The notes below the pieces were generated by a model. That model was not told where the DNA came from and did no database searches. It worked only from the letters and a program-made list of their open reading frames with translations. Below, in pieces: positions 24,601 to 33,767 of a DNA stretch of 64,000 nucleotides; the stretch's first letter is position 1; each line of letters starts with the position of its first letter. A program made the translations under genes and the position numbers. The DNA is taken from NCBI RefSeq assembly GCF_000380485.1, contig NZ_AQYG01000043.1, forward strand, positions 46,519 to 110,518, given 5' to 3'. The stretch is from Jongsikchunia kroppenstedtii DSM 45133. Its GTDB lineage: Bacteria; Actinomycetota; Actinomycetes; Mycobacteriales; Mycobacteriaceae.

Positions 24601-25005
24601 CTACTCGTGGCCGGAGGTGCACACCCAGGTGACGATGTAGCCGCCGCCGGATCGGCCGATCGCCCGGCTCTCCGCCGAGTACAGATCGGACGCGGCCCCG
24701 CCGCCGTAGGCGGTGGACGATTCGGCCAGTGCGCCACAGCCATTGGTGAACTGGGCGAGGACCTCGCAGTCGGTGTAGCCGCACTGGCTGAGCGCCTCGT
24801 TATTGGCCTGGCTTGCGGTGTCGTAGTCCCACGAGCGGCCCCACGACCCGGTGGACGGGGAGACGGCGATCGCGCCGTGGTACATGCCGTAGGCACTGGC
24901 GGTCGGGGCGGTGATGACCGAGATGCCGCCCGCCACCAGGGTGGCGGCGAAGGCACCGACGGCGGCGCGTCCCAGATTCTTCTGTCGTTGCGTGAACTTC
25001 GTCAT
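24601..25005 (-). CDS. Secreted DUF4189 protein
   Basis: 134 residues with a Sec signal peptide cleaved after ASA at about residue 38, followed by the DUF4189 domain. It opens with YGMYHGAIAVSPSTGSWG, continues with the Ala/Cys segment NNEALSQCGYTDCEV and NGCGALA, and closes with a C-terminal cysteine (four Cys in all, probably two disulfides). These small secreted proteins are common in mycobacteria and relatives; their function is not known. It lies 52 bp after the LprG-like lipoprotein gene on the same strand and may share its transcript. Confidence 0.85.
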   Translation of the reverse strand: MTKFTQRQKNLGRAAVGAFAATLVAGGISVITAPTASAYGMYHGAIAVSPSTGSWGRSWDYDTASQANNEALSQCGYTDCEVLAQFTNGCGALAESSTAYGGGAASDLYSAESRAIGRSGGGYIVTWVCTSGHE

Positions 25006-25057
25006 GGTCTTCTCTTTTCGCGAGTCTGTGGGATGAGAGGGCTTGTGCGGCCGGGAA

Positions 25058-25816
25058 TTACTTCTTCTGCAGTTCGGTGCCGCCCGGCAGAGCCGGCGGG
25101 TTCGACACCGCGGGCTTGGTGGCGGTGACCGGCTTGCCCCAGTCCGAGAACGTCAGCTGCAGGGTGGAGTTGTCGACCGGGGCCGACTGCACCTGGACGA
25201 GCTCGTGGTCGCCGGTCTTCTGGATCCAGACGGTGATCGGCACCGGAGCGTTCTTGTCCTTGCCCTGGCCGATCGTCATTCCGCTGAGATTGGACGCGTA
25301 CGAGGCGGGCACGGTGCCGGAGATCTTCTGCGCGTCCTGGCCGCTGATCATCTCCGAGCCCTGCTCGTGCAGGTTGGTCATGTTGTTCAAGACCCCGGGG
25401 ATGCCCTTGTTGGCGTCGAACAGGTTGTTGACGTTGTAGATCGCCGTACCCGGTCCGTAGTCGACGTACTTGCCGGTCAACAGGTTCGAGTACATGTGGC
25501 CATCGACGAACACCCATTGTCCGTTCTGCGCCTCGCCGACCGTGGCATCGACCGAACCGGAGCCGAGCACCGCAGGCTTGTTCTGCAGGTCGCCCTCGAG
25601 CTTGTTCACCGACAGGCTCGGGATCTTGCCGTCGGCGGTCAGCACGAAGTGGGTGGTGGTCAGGTTGGTGCTGGCGGTGGCCGCGTTCTTCACCAGGTTC
25701 GCGGCGTCGGCGTTGTCGGAGCTGTTGCTGTTGCTGCCGCCGCAGGCACTCAGGCCGACGGTCAGGGCGGCCGCTGCGGTGGCGCTCGCGGCGACGATCT
25801 GGAGCCGTGACTTCAT
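25058..25816 (-). CDS. lprG: LprG/LppX-family lipoprotein
   Basis: 252-residue lipoprotein with lipobox LSAC at 22-25, so Cys25 is lipidated and the protein is anchored outside the membrane. The mature part matches the LppX/LprAFG fold, a half-barrel with a hydrophobic cavity that in mycobacteria carries triacylated glycolipids such as LAM precursors and triacylglycerol. Blocks such as TTHFVLTADGKIPSL and VFVDGHMYSNLLTGKYVDYGPG support it. AAGGAGG lies before the ATG. In M. tuberculosis lprG is paired with the Rv1410c exporter; no such gene is beside it here, so assignment to LprG rather than LprA/LppX is by overall look only. Confidence 0.82.
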   Translation of the reverse strand: MKSRLQIVAASATAAAALTVGLSACGGSNSNSSDNADAANLVKNAATASTNLTTTHFVLTADGKIPSLSVNKLEGDLQNKPAVLGSGSVDATVGEAQNGQWVFVDGHMYSNLLTGKYVDYGPGTAIYNVNNLFDANKGIPGVLNNMTNLHEQGSEMISGQDAQKISGTVPASYASNLSGMTIGQGKDKNAPVPITVWIQKTGDHELVQVQSAPVDNSTLQLTFSDWGKPVTATKPAVSNPPALPGGTELQKK

Positions 25817-25930
25817 GTAGGTGTCCTCCTTGTGGACTGGCAGTACCGATGGGCTTGTGCCCGGCTGGTCGGCGATCGCTCGCCGCGTTCTCGAATGTGC
25901 TGCCGATAGTCTGCACGGCAGCGAGACAGG

Positions 25931-25958
25931 GCGGAATGGGCAGAACTACCCATTCCGC
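25931..25958. terminator. Hairpin after the oxidoreductase gene
   Basis: GCGGAATGGG and CCCATTCCGC form a perfect 10-bp stem with an 8-nt loop, 20 nt past the stop of the minus-strand indolepyruvate oxidoreductase gene. Confidence 0.65.
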
Positions 25959-25977
25959 GCGGGGTTATTCAACCAGG

Positions 25978-28900
25978 TCAGATGCCGAGATCGGCGATCA
26001 TTTCGGCCAGTGCGGCGCGGTACCGGTCCACGTTGGCGGCCTTCACCGACTCGTAGCCGCGCACCATGTCCGGCAGCGCGGCCAGGGCGGCGGCACGTGG
26101 GAGATCGGCCGCGGTGAGCCGTCTCTCGTCGAGCGCCGACACCAGCCGGTCCAGCACGTCCCGGTACTCGGCGATGAGTGCGCGTTCCGTCTTGCGAATG
26201 CGAGTGCGCCCGAACGGGTCGGCGGCCGTACCGCGCAGCCGGCGCATTCCCTTCAACAGGTGGAATGCGGGGGTGCCCCAGGCGCCGATCGACATCTTGT
26301 CGTGCATTCCCATGGCGCGCAGCGTCGGCGGGTGAAAGCGGCGGTACACCTTGGCGTCGGAACCGAATTGAGCGGCGACATCGGCGGCGAACTGCGGGTC
26401 GAGGGCGAGCCTGGCCACCTCGTACTCGTCCTTGTACGCCATCAGTTTGAACAGGTTCTCCGTGACCGCGGTGGTCAGGTCCTCGCCGCCGAGCGGCGAT
26501 TCGGAATCGCGCACCCGCCGCAGCATCTCGACGAACTCCGTTGCGTAGGCGAGGTTCTGATACGCGATGAGCTCATCGGCGCGGCGGGCGATGAGCCCAC
26601 GCAGCTCGGGGGAGACATCGCCGATGTCGTCGGCGAGTCGTCGTGCCGCGGCCGACGGTTCGACGACGACCGGCGCCGGCCGCATGGCGGCGATCGCGGC
26701 GTGCACCGATTCGGGATCGGCGACGAGCTGTCGACCGCGCCGGAATGCCTGGATATTGCGCTCCACGGCGACACCGTTGAGTTCGATCGCACGTTCCAGC
26801 GAAGCCGCCGAGATCGCCAGGGCGCCGGTCTGGAAGGCGGCACCGACCATCAGCATGTTGGAGTACTGCTCATCGCCGAAGAGCTCCTCGGTGAGCGTTC
26901 CCGGATCGAGGTAGATCGCACGGCGGGTACCGCGGTCGATCGGCGAATGCAGCTGTGCCGCATCGGGATAGTGCGTCCCGGTGTCGATCACCATCTGTCC
27001 GGTCGGGACCCGGGTCGTCGAGACCACGGCGGTGGTCTTGTCCGGGCTGGCGACCTTGAGATTGGTCTGATCGGCGCCGACCAGACCGTCGCAGGACAGG
27101 TACAGATCGCAGTCGCCGGACGCGACCTTGGCCGCCTGCTCGCAGGGCTCGCGGGTCACCTTGAGATCCGATACGACGGCGCCGCCTTTCTGCGCGAGAC
27201 CGGTCATGTCGACGGTGCGGGCGACATTGCCGTCGAGTACGGCGGCGGTCGCCATGATCTGCGAGACCGTGACCACGCCGGTGCCGCCGATTCCGGTGAC
27301 GCGCACCGTGAATCGCGTCGGCGGGGCGATCGTCGGGGACGGCAGCAGCGACGCCTCGATATCCGGCACCACGGCCGCGGCGGCCGCACCCTTCCCGGGG
27401 ATGACCGTCACGAAGGACGGGCAGTCGCCCTTCAAACAGGAGAAGTCGAGATTGCACGACGACTGGTCGATCCGCGTCTTGCGGCCGTATTCCGTGTCGA
27501 CCGGGTGCACGGACAGGCAGTTCGACTTCTCGCCGCAGTCGCCGCACCCCTCGCAGATCCGTTCGTTGATCATGATGCGCTGTGCGGGAGTGGGTATCGT
27601 GCCGCGCTTGCGGCCCCGTCGATTCTCGGCGGCGCAGTGCTGGTCGTGGATCAATACCGTGACGCCGCCGATGCCCGCGAGTTCGCGCTGGACGTCCATC
27701 AGTTCCTCGCGGCGGCGCACCTCGACGCCCGCCGGCAGACCCAGCGCGCGCGTGCGGATCGGGTCGTCGGAGGTGACGATCACCTTGGCGACCCGTTCGG
27801 CCAGTAGGAGATTGGTGATCTGCGGCAGGGTCATCTGGCCGACCGGATCCTGGCCGCCGGTCATCGCGACCGTCCCGTTGAAGAGCAGCTTGTAGGTGAT
27901 GTTCGCGCCGGAGGCGACCGCCGCCCGCAGGGCGAGCGAACCCGAATGCATGAAGGTGCCGTCGCCGACGTTCTGGATGTAGTGGTTCTCGTCGACGAAC
28001 GGCGCCATGCCCACCCACTGCAGGCCCTCGCCGCCCATCTGAGTGGTGCCGGTGACCGTGCCGACCTCGCGCGGATCCATCAGCAGAACCATGGCGTGAC
28101 AACCGATCCCGGCGCCGACCAGGGTGTCGGGGCCCACCTTGGTGGAGCTGTTGTGCGGGCAGCCCGAGCAGAAGTACGGGGAGCGCACCGCAAGTGGCAG
28201 TTCGATCCGGGTGCGCTGGTTGTGCGACCGATCCAGCCAGGCTCGGGCGGCCGGGATGCGGTGGACGCGTCCGAGCCGATCGGCCATGCCGCGGGTCACC
28301 GAGTCGATGTCGAGCTCGCCGAAGCGGGAGAACAGCGTTGCCCCGTCCTCGTGGGTCTTGCCGACGATCCGAGGTGTTCCCGTGCGGCCGTACAGCATGT
28401 CGCGCATCATCGTCTCGATGAAGTCGCGCTTCTCCTCGACGACGATTACTTCATCGAGGCCGTCGATGAACTGGTGGATGATCTCGCGCTCGAGCGGGTA
28501 CACCATGCCGAGCTTGAGGATGCGGATTCCGAGGCGGGTCAGCTCGCCGTCGTCGATGCCGATCAGCCGCAACGACTCCCGCACGTCGAGATAGGTCTTT
28601 CCGGCAGCGACGATGCCGATCCGATCGTCGCCGCTGCCGACCACGATCTTGTTGAGCCGGTTGATCCGCGCGTACTCCTCGGCCCGCGGCTTGCGCACAG
28701 TGAGCTGATTCTGTTCGAGCTCCATCAGGTTGGCGCCCAATAGCTTTCCGCTGGGCACGTGCGGGCTGATGCCGAGGTCGCCGTAGACCGGCAGGATCCG
28801 GTCTGGATGCACATCGGCGGTCGACGCGCCGTCCGCCACATGCGCGGAGATCTTCATCGACGTCCACAGCCCGGACACGCGAGACACGATGGCCGCGTGC

Positions 28901-29559
28901 ACGCCGAGATCCAGGATGTCCTGCGAGTCACCGGGATACAGGATCGGCATGTAGAGATCGGCGAGCGCCATCTCGGACGCGCAGGGGACCGTCGACGACT
29001 TCGCGCCGGGGTCGTCGCCCACCAGCGCCACGGCGCCGCCGTGCGGATGGGTGCCGATGAGGTTGGCGTGACGCAGGGCGTCGGTGGCCCGGTCGAGCCC
29101 GGGCGCCTTGCCGTACCAGTAGCCGACGACGCCGTGGCGGGGCCGGCCGTCGCGGTCGGCCAGATGCGCCACCTGCGCCGCGATCTGTGTGCCCATCACG
29201 GACGTGGCGGCGAGTTCCTCGTTGAGGCCGGGCCGGTGGACGATGTCGAGCGGGGTGAGGTAGGCCTGGCGCCGCGCGATCTCGAGGTCATAGCCGGCGA
29301 GCGGCGAGCCCTCGTAGCCGGAGATGAACGATCCGGTCGCGAGATTCTGGCGCTGGTCGAGCCGCGCGCGATCGCGAACCATCCGGACCAGGGCTTGGAT
29401 GCCGGTGAGATAGACGGTGCCGGTTTCCCGGGTGTACCGGTCATCGAGGGAGAACGATTCGACGCGGGCGGTGCCGCCGCGCGGATCGGCATCGTGCAGG
29501 CCGTCGGCATCGGCCGAATCGGTGGAACGCTGCGTGTTGTTGTCGGGGGCGATGGACAT
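25978..29559 (-). CDS. Fused indolepyruvate ferredoxin oxidoreductase (IorA-IorB type)
   Basis: Large TPP-dependent enzyme that oxidatively decarboxylates aryl or branched 2-oxoacids to acyl-CoA, reducing ferredoxin. The 1193 residues combine the pyrimidine- and TPP-binding halves (YEGSPLAGYD near 60, GYWYGKAPGLDRA near 120, the TPP region GIGCHAMVLLMDP and MGGEGLQWVGMAPF in the middle) with a ferredoxin-like cysteine cluster (CEGCGDCGEKSNC plus NLDFSCLKGDC). The C-terminal gamma domain has GIGGTGVVTVSQIMA. The start is ATG 29559, weakly preceded by AGGA. Divergent from the APC permease, which might supply an amino acid whose oxoacid is the substrate. Confidence 0.93.
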   Translation of the reverse strand: MSIAPDNNTQRSTDSADADGLHDADPRGGTARVESFSLDDRYTRETGTVYLTGIQALVRMVRDRARLDQRQNLATGSFISGYEGSPLAGYDLEIARRQAYLTPLDIVHRPGLNEELAATSVMGTQIAAQVAHLADRDGRPRHGVVGYWYGKAPGLDRATDALRHANLIGTHPHGGAVALVGDDPGAKSSTVPCASEMALADLYMPILYPGDSQDILDLGVHAAIVSRVSGLWTSMKISAHVADGASTADVHPDRILPVYGDLGISPHVPSGKLLGANLMELEQNQLTVRKPRAEEYARINRLNKIVVGSGDDRIGIVAAGKTYLDVRESLRLIGIDDGELTRLGIRILKLGMVYPLEREIIHQFIDGLDEVIVVEEKRDFIETMMRDMLYGRTGTPRIVGKTHEDGATLFSRFGELDIDSVTRGMADRLGRVHRIPAARAWLDRSHNQRTRIELPLAVRSPYFCSGCPHNSSTKVGPDTLVGAGIGCHAMVLLMDPREVGTVTGTTQMGGEGLQWVGMAPFVDENHYIQNVGDGTFMHSGSLALRAAVASGANITYKLLFNGTVAMTGGQDPVGQMTLPQITNLLLAERVAKVIVTSDDPIRTRALGLPAGVEVRRREELMDVQRELAGIGGVTVLIHDQHCAAENRRGRKRGTIPTPAQRIMINERICEGCGDCGEKSNCLSVHPVDTEYGRKTRIDQSSCNLDFSCLKGDCPSFVTVIPGKGAAAAAVVPDIEASLLPSPTIAPPTRFTVRVTGIGGTGVVTVSQIMATAAVLDGNVARTVDMTGLAQKGGAVVSDLKVTREPCEQAAKVASGDCDLYLSCDGLVGADQTNLKVASPDKTTAVVSTTRVPTGQMVIDTGTHYPDAAQLHSPIDRGTRRAIYLDPGTLTEELFGDEQYSNMLMVGAAFQTGALAISAASLERAIELNGVAVERNIQAFRRGRQLVADPESVHAAIAAMRPAPVVVEPSAAARRLADDIGDVSPELRGLIARRADELIAYQNLAYATEFVEMLRRVRDSESPLGGEDLTTAVTENLFKLMAYKDEYEVARLALDPQFAADVAAQFGSDAKVYRRFHPPTLRAMGMHDKMSIGAWGTPAFHLLKGMRRLRGTAADPFGRTRIRKTERALIAEYRDVLDRLVSALDERRLTAADLPRAAALAALPDMVRGYESVKAANVDRYRAALAEMIADLGI

Positions 29560-29908
29560 GGGTGGGTCCTGCTCTCGTATCGCGCCGGTCGCGGGATCGC
29601 CGCAGCCCAGCAGTCTTGTGGGTACCCGGGGTAATGGGTCTATCGACATCGTAGGCCTGGACGTGACGCGGATCACGCACGTTCGGCCGAGGTCGCCCGC
29701 CGGTTATTGCATCGATATTCAAATCGGGGTCGCCGGAATTATCTGATTGACCCGAAATTCGCCGCGATCGTATAAAGCGGACAAATGCCGGGGCCGTATT
29801 TTGAAACGTGTTTGTAACGGCCCAATGGTCGGCGATTCTCGGTTTCCGGTGGCATGCTTTTCCCACCCAACTCGGATTTCTTCTCGTCACCCATGGACGG
29901 AGTTCTCG
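29560..29908. other. Divergent intergenic region, oxidoreductase/APC permease
   Basis: 349 bp without a gene. It is relatively AT-rich in its middle (about 29705-29790) and contains one good plus-strand promoter for the permease; no convincing operator palindrome was seen. Confidence 0.6.
29747..29776 (+). promoter_or_regulatory. Housekeeping-type promoter of the APC permease
   Basis: TTGACC and TATAAA with an 18-nt spacer, the best sigma-A-like match in the window. The leader to ATG 29909 would be about 125 nt. Confidence 0.6.
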
Positions 29909-31651
29909 ATGGCCACCGGAATCGAAAGTCCGGCACCGCAGCAGCATGTCGATCTCGACGGATCGAAACTCGACCGCGGTGTCGGATTCTGGGGACTCCT
30001 CTGGGCGTCGGAAGGATCGCTCATCGGTTCGGGCTGGCTCTTCGGCGCCCTCACCGCCGCGTCGATCGCCGGCCCGTCGGCGATCATCGCCTGGATTATC
30101 GCGTCGATCATCGTCATCCTGCTGGCGTTGGTGCACGCGGAACTCGGCGGGATGTTCGCGGTCAGCGGTGGTACCAGCCGGTTTCCGCACTACGCCTTCG
30201 GCGGGTTCGCCGGCGCCGCCTTCGGGTGGTTCTCCTACATCCAGGCGGCGACCGTGGCCCCGATCGAGGTGCTCGCCGCGATCCAGTACATGTCCACCGC
30301 GAGCTGGGCGAGCGGCCTGTACAACGGCAGCGACAACACCCTGACCGCGTCCGGCGTCTGGATGGCCGTCGCCCTGATGGTGTTCTTCGTGATTCTCAAT
30401 CTGGTCGGCGTGCGCTGGCTGTCGCGGTTCAACAGCACATTGACGATCTGGAAGGTCGGACTTCCTATTCTGGCCGTCATCGTCCTGATGGCCGTCAGTT
30501 TCCATTCGCACAATTTCTCGGCCGGCGGCGGGTTCTTCGTGCACGGCGCGGAACTCAAATCGATCCTGATCGCCATTCCCAGTGGCGGCATCGTCTTCGC
30601 GATGCTCGGATTCGAGCAGGCGGTCCAATTGGGCGGGGAGGCGCGCAATCCGAGCCGCGATCTGCCGCTGGCGGTCATCACCTCGATCCTGCTCGCCGCG
30701 GTGCTGTTCGTCCTGATCCAGGTGGCCTTCATCGGCGCTCTCGAGCCGAAGCTGCTCGCCGAGGCCCACACCTGGACCAACCTGTCGGACGCGACGATGA
30801 TGAAGCAGAATCCCGACCTGGAAGCGCTCAACAAGGGGCCGTTCTGGCAGGTCGCGACCCTGGCCGGACTCGGCTGGCTCGCCGTGCTGCTGCGGATCGA
30901 CGCCGTGCTCTCGCCCGGCGGCACCGGGCTGATCTACGTGACCACGTCGTCCCGGCTGACGTTCGGGCTGAGTCGGAACGGCTACCTGCCGCGCGCGTTC
31001 GAGTGGACGTCAGGTCGATCGCGGGTGCCGTGGTTCGGCGTGCTCGTCACGGCCGCGATCGGGTTGCTCTTCCTGCTGCCGTTCCCCAGCTGGAGCAAGC
31101 TCGTCGGCGTCGTGACCAGCGCGTCGGTGATGATGTATGCAGGCGCACCGCTGGCATTCGGCGCGCTGCGCCTGCAGAAGCCCGACCTGCCGCGACCGTA
31201 TCGCCTGCCGTGGGGGCCAGTGCTCGCGCCGGTCGCGTTCATCTTCGCGAACTTCATCGTCTACTGGTCGGGGTGGCAGACCTACACCACGCTGATGGCG
31301 GTGATGGTGATCGGCGCGATCCTGATCGGCGTCTCGATGGCGCTGAAGCTCAATCCCGCGATGCCGGAGATGGACTGGCAGGGAGCGATCTGGGTGCTTC
31401 CGTATCTCGTTGGTATGGGCGTGATTTCGTACTTCGGCGGTTTCGGCGAGGGCGGCATCATCGGCGGGGTCGGCGTCTTCAGCGACGTGTGGGTCGGCGG
31501 CAGGGGCGCCCTGGGCCTGTGGTGGGACATGCTCGCCCTCGCCGTCTTCAGCCTCGTCATCTACTACGGGGCGATGCGGTACCGGCTGGCGCCGCAGAAG
31601 GTCGACGAGATGATCGCCGCCGTTCACGTGGAGCCGGTCGAGGGCCACTAG
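29909..31651 (+). CDS. APC-family amino acid permease
   Basis: 580-residue transporter with about 12-13 membrane helices. The APC hallmark is the unwound first helix LLWASEGSLIGSGWLFGALTAA (residues about 28-50), followed by HAELGGMFAVSGGTSRFPHYAFG around helix 3. GGAG lies 6 nt before ATG 29909; the frame remains open for 54 codons upstream, but these lack coding character. The substrate is probably a neutral amino acid or amine. Divergent from the indolepyruvate oxidoreductase, it could feed that enzyme's pathway after transamination; this is inference. Convergent with the NCS1 permease. Confidence 0.88.
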   Translation: MATGIESPAPQQHVDLDGSKLDRGVGFWGLLWASEGSLIGSGWLFGALTAASIAGPSAIIAWIIASIIVILLALVHAELGGMFAVSGGTSRFPHYAFGGFAGAAFGWFSYIQAATVAPIEVLAAIQYMSTASWASGLYNGSDNTLTASGVWMAVALMVFFVILNLVGVRWLSRFNSTLTIWKVGLPILAVIVLMAVSFHSHNFSAGGGFFVHGAELKSILIAIPSGGIVFAMLGFEQAVQLGGEARNPSRDLPLAVITSILLAAVLFVLIQVAFIGALEPKLLAEAHTWTNLSDATMMKQNPDLEALNKGPFWQVATLAGLGWLAVLLRIDAVLSPGGTGLIYVTTSSRLTFGLSRNGYLPRAFEWTSGRSRVPWFGVLVTAAIGLLFLLPFPSWSKLVGVVTSASVMMYAGAPLAFGALRLQKPDLPRPYRLPWGPVLAPVAFIFANFIVYWSGWQTYTTLMAVMVIGAILIGVSMALKLNPAMPEMDWQGAIWVLPYLVGMGVISYFGGFGEGGIIGGVGVFSDVWVGGRGALGLWWDMLALAVFSLVIYYGAMRYRLAPQKVDEMIAAVHVEPVEGH

Positions 31652-31731
31652 TTGCTGAACAGCCTGGGCTCTTTCTTGAGCAGCCTGAGCAGACCGCGGC
31701 AGCTCGCCGAACCGGGGTACCACGCGGCGGC

Positions 31732-33396
31732 TCACCGATCGGCAGGTTCGGGCTGACGGAGTCGAGGGGCGGGCAGCCAGACCGGTGCCGCGAGTGAGGT
31801 CGGATGCCACGGGTGGTCTTTGCAGCCGTCGTGGCATTTGGACTCGGTGGAGCAGCACAGCGAGCACACGATCCCCTTGTGATGGGGGCAGGCTGCCATG
31901 TCATGGCGGTCGAACTGGTCGCCGCAGGCGACACATGTCAGTTGCGGGTCGTCGGGTAGCACAGAGGTGCGCGCCAGATACCAGCGCCCGTTCGTCAGCC
32001 AGGCCAGCACGGGCGGCAGTACCAGTGCAATGGCCAGCGCGATGAACGGGGACAGCTCCTTCGCGGTGTGCCCGAATGCGTCGAAGTACGCGATCATCGA
32101 CACGGTGGAGGCGATCACGAGTGAACCGAATCCGACGGGGTTCAGGTTGTAGAGGTGCGCCCGGTGGAACTCGATGACCGGTGGGCTCAGCTTCAACCAC
32201 TTCTTGTTGATCACGAGGTCGGCGACCAATGTGCCGATCCAGGCGATCCCGATGTTCGCGTACCAGCCGAGGATGGTCACGATGTGGCTGAACACGCCCC
32301 ATTCCATCAGTGCCAGTGCGAGGGCCACCTGGAAGAACACCCACGTGGCCCGCCCCGGGTGCCGGTGCAGCAGCCGCGAGAAGAAGTTCGACCACGACAG
32401 CGACCCCGAGTACGTGTTCATGATATTGATCTTGAGCTGACTGAGGATGATCAAGGTGGCCGAAAATGCTAGTGCCACTGCGTGATTGCCGAACACTCGC
32501 TGGTAGACCGCGGTGAACAGCGACACCGGATTCAGCAGCTCGGCGGCCGGAACACCCGCGCTGGCCGCGAATCCGACCAACAACGATGACGCCAGGAAGA
32601 TCACGATCGCGAACAGGCTCATCCCCGGCCCGCTGAATGCGACCGCGGCGCGCCACGAACGCATGGTGGCAGGCCGTGGATCGCGCATCAGCCGGAGATA
32701 GTCGCCCTGTTCGCCGACCTGTGTGGCCAGCGACAGGTTGGCCGCCGCGATGGTGGTGACCGCCACCAGGCTCACGCCGCCGAAGTCGCCGCCATGCACC
32801 CCGAAGGGATCTGTCATGTGGGTGGCCGCATGCGGCGAGGTGGCCGCGCCGACGATGGCGATACCGATCAGGATGATCCACACCGGCCACGTTCGGGCCT
32901 GAAACTTCGCCGTGAACGACATTCCGTAGAGAGTGAGCGGAATCATCACCAGCGACACGATCAGATACGTCCATGCCAGCGGAATGTGGGCGACGGCGGT
33001 GACCGCCTGGGCCATGATCGCGCCCTCATACGCCAGGAAGATGACCGTGTAGGTGGCGTACACCAACGACGTGATCGTCGATCCAAGGTAGCCGTAACCG
33101 CAGGCGCGCGTCAGCAGATCGATGTCGATGTGGTTGCGCGCGATGGCGAACGCGATGACGACGGTGAGGGGCAGGGTCACCGCCGCCGCGACGGCGAAAC
33201 CGACCGCGGCATTAGTGAATCCGAATTCGCCGACGAACGCCGCATCGAGTGCGTAGCCGGCCATCGCCGACAACGCGACGAGACAGCTGGACACGATCAT
33301 GCGGGGCGACCATCGCCGGAACGATGGCGGCGCGTATCGAAGCGAATAGTCCTCGTACTTTGGGTTATTCGCCAAGTTCTTGACCGCGAGTTTCAT
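31732..33396 (-). CDS. NCS1-family permease with Cys/His-rich C-terminal tail
   Basis: 554 residues. Residues up to about 480 form the 12-helix NCS1 (purine-cytosine permease/allantoin/hydantoin) transporter, with segments such as NLANNPKYEDYSLRYAPPSFRRW and NLSLATQVGEQGDYLRLMRD. After the last helix comes a 70-residue soluble tail with CVACG, a CPHHKG segment and CSLCC...CHDGC, very likely a zinc-binding domain. Such tails are recalled from NCS1-like modules joined to signalling proteins, but here the protein ends after it. AAGGGG lies 8 nt before ATG 33396. Divergent from the AtzG-amidase pair, it probably imports their nitrogen-rich substrate. Confidence 0.85.
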   Translation of the reverse strand: MKLAVKNLANNPKYEDYSLRYAPPSFRRWSPRMIVSSCLVALSAMAGYALDAAFVGEFGFTNAAVGFAVAAAVTLPLTVVIAFAIARNHIDIDLLTRACGYGYLGSTITSLVYATYTVIFLAYEGAIMAQAVTAVAHIPLAWTYLIVSLVMIPLTLYGMSFTAKFQARTWPVWIILIGIAIVGAATSPHAATHMTDPFGVHGGDFGGVSLVAVTTIAAANLSLATQVGEQGDYLRLMRDPRPATMRSWRAAVAFSGPGMSLFAIVIFLASSLLVGFAASAGVPAAELLNPVSLFTAVYQRVFGNHAVALAFSATLIILSQLKINIMNTYSGSLSWSNFFSRLLHRHPGRATWVFFQVALALALMEWGVFSHIVTILGWYANIGIAWIGTLVADLVINKKWLKLSPPVIEFHRAHLYNLNPVGFGSLVIASTVSMIAYFDAFGHTAKELSPFIALAIALVLPPVLAWLTNGRWYLARTSVLPDDPQLTCVACGDQFDRHDMAACPHHKGIVCSLCCSTESKCHDGCKDHPWHPTSLAAPVWLPAPRLRQPEPADR

Positions 33397-33500
33397 GCGG
33401 ATGACCCCTTCGGTTCGGAAGCGCTGAGGGCAGACTTGCGTCGCCGAAAGCAGCATCGGCCGCCGGGGTTGCGTCTCGGTCACCAAGCCGTTGTGCGTCC

Positions 33501-33513
33501 TTTACGCGGCAGG
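33501..33513 (-). promoter_or_regulatory. Variant of the CCGCGTAA motif
   Basis: Minus-strand CCTGCCGCGTAAA, upstream of the NCS1 permease gene. Weaker than the copies at 33678 and 35580. Confidence 0.3.
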
Positions 33514-33677
33514 AAAGGCTGACTGTCCGCGAATTCCCCTGATGGAACCGCGTGTTTCGCGGCAATGACTCCAGCATTCGCGGATAGCGGGATCTGCCCG
33601 CGATGGTGCGACGCCGCCCGCCCTTCGCGCAGCTCAGCATCGGATGACAGCCGCGAAACCTGATCGTTTCCGAAAAC

Positions 33678-33691
33678 GGTTGCCGCGTAAC
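33678..33691 (+). promoter_or_regulatory. Candidate operator, copy 1
   Basis: GGTTGCCGCGTAAC differs by one base from the 14-mer at 35580 before the GntR gene; likely a shared regulator site upstream of the AtzG-amidase genes. Confidence 0.45.
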
Positions 33692-33723
33692 ATCGCCCGG
33701 GCCACCGTTGGGCACTGACCGAC

Positions 33724-33746
33724 CCTGCAAGTGAACTTCTTGCAGG
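33724..33746. promoter_or_regulatory. Inverted repeat before the AtzG-like gene
   Basis: CCTGCAAG-N7-CTTGCAGG, perfect 8-bp arms, ending 21 bp before the ATG at 33768. Either an operator downstream of the promoter or a leader hairpin. Confidence 0.5.
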
Positions 33747-33767
33747 CCATCTCAGAAAGGATGCCCG

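Larger units (their letters stand above)
33397..33767. other. Divergent intergenic region, NCS1 permease/AtzG-amidase
   Basis: 371 bp without a gene. It holds two copies of a CCGCGTAA motif (one per strand), a GAAAC-N6-GTTTC repeat at 33655-33670 and an 8-bp-arm inverted repeat just before the AtzG-like gene. Clear -35/-10 pairs were not found. Confidence 0.5.

Noticed and set aside
25807-27807. A 666-codon open frame antisense to the indolepyruvate oxidoreductase
   Set aside because: Crosses the lprG start and a hairpin; the translation is His/Arg/Gly-rich and domain-free.
33655-33691. GlnR nitrogen-control box
   Set aside because: GAAAC-N6-GTTTC and a GTAAC are present, but their spacing and order do not match the GTNAC-N6-GAAAC consensus.
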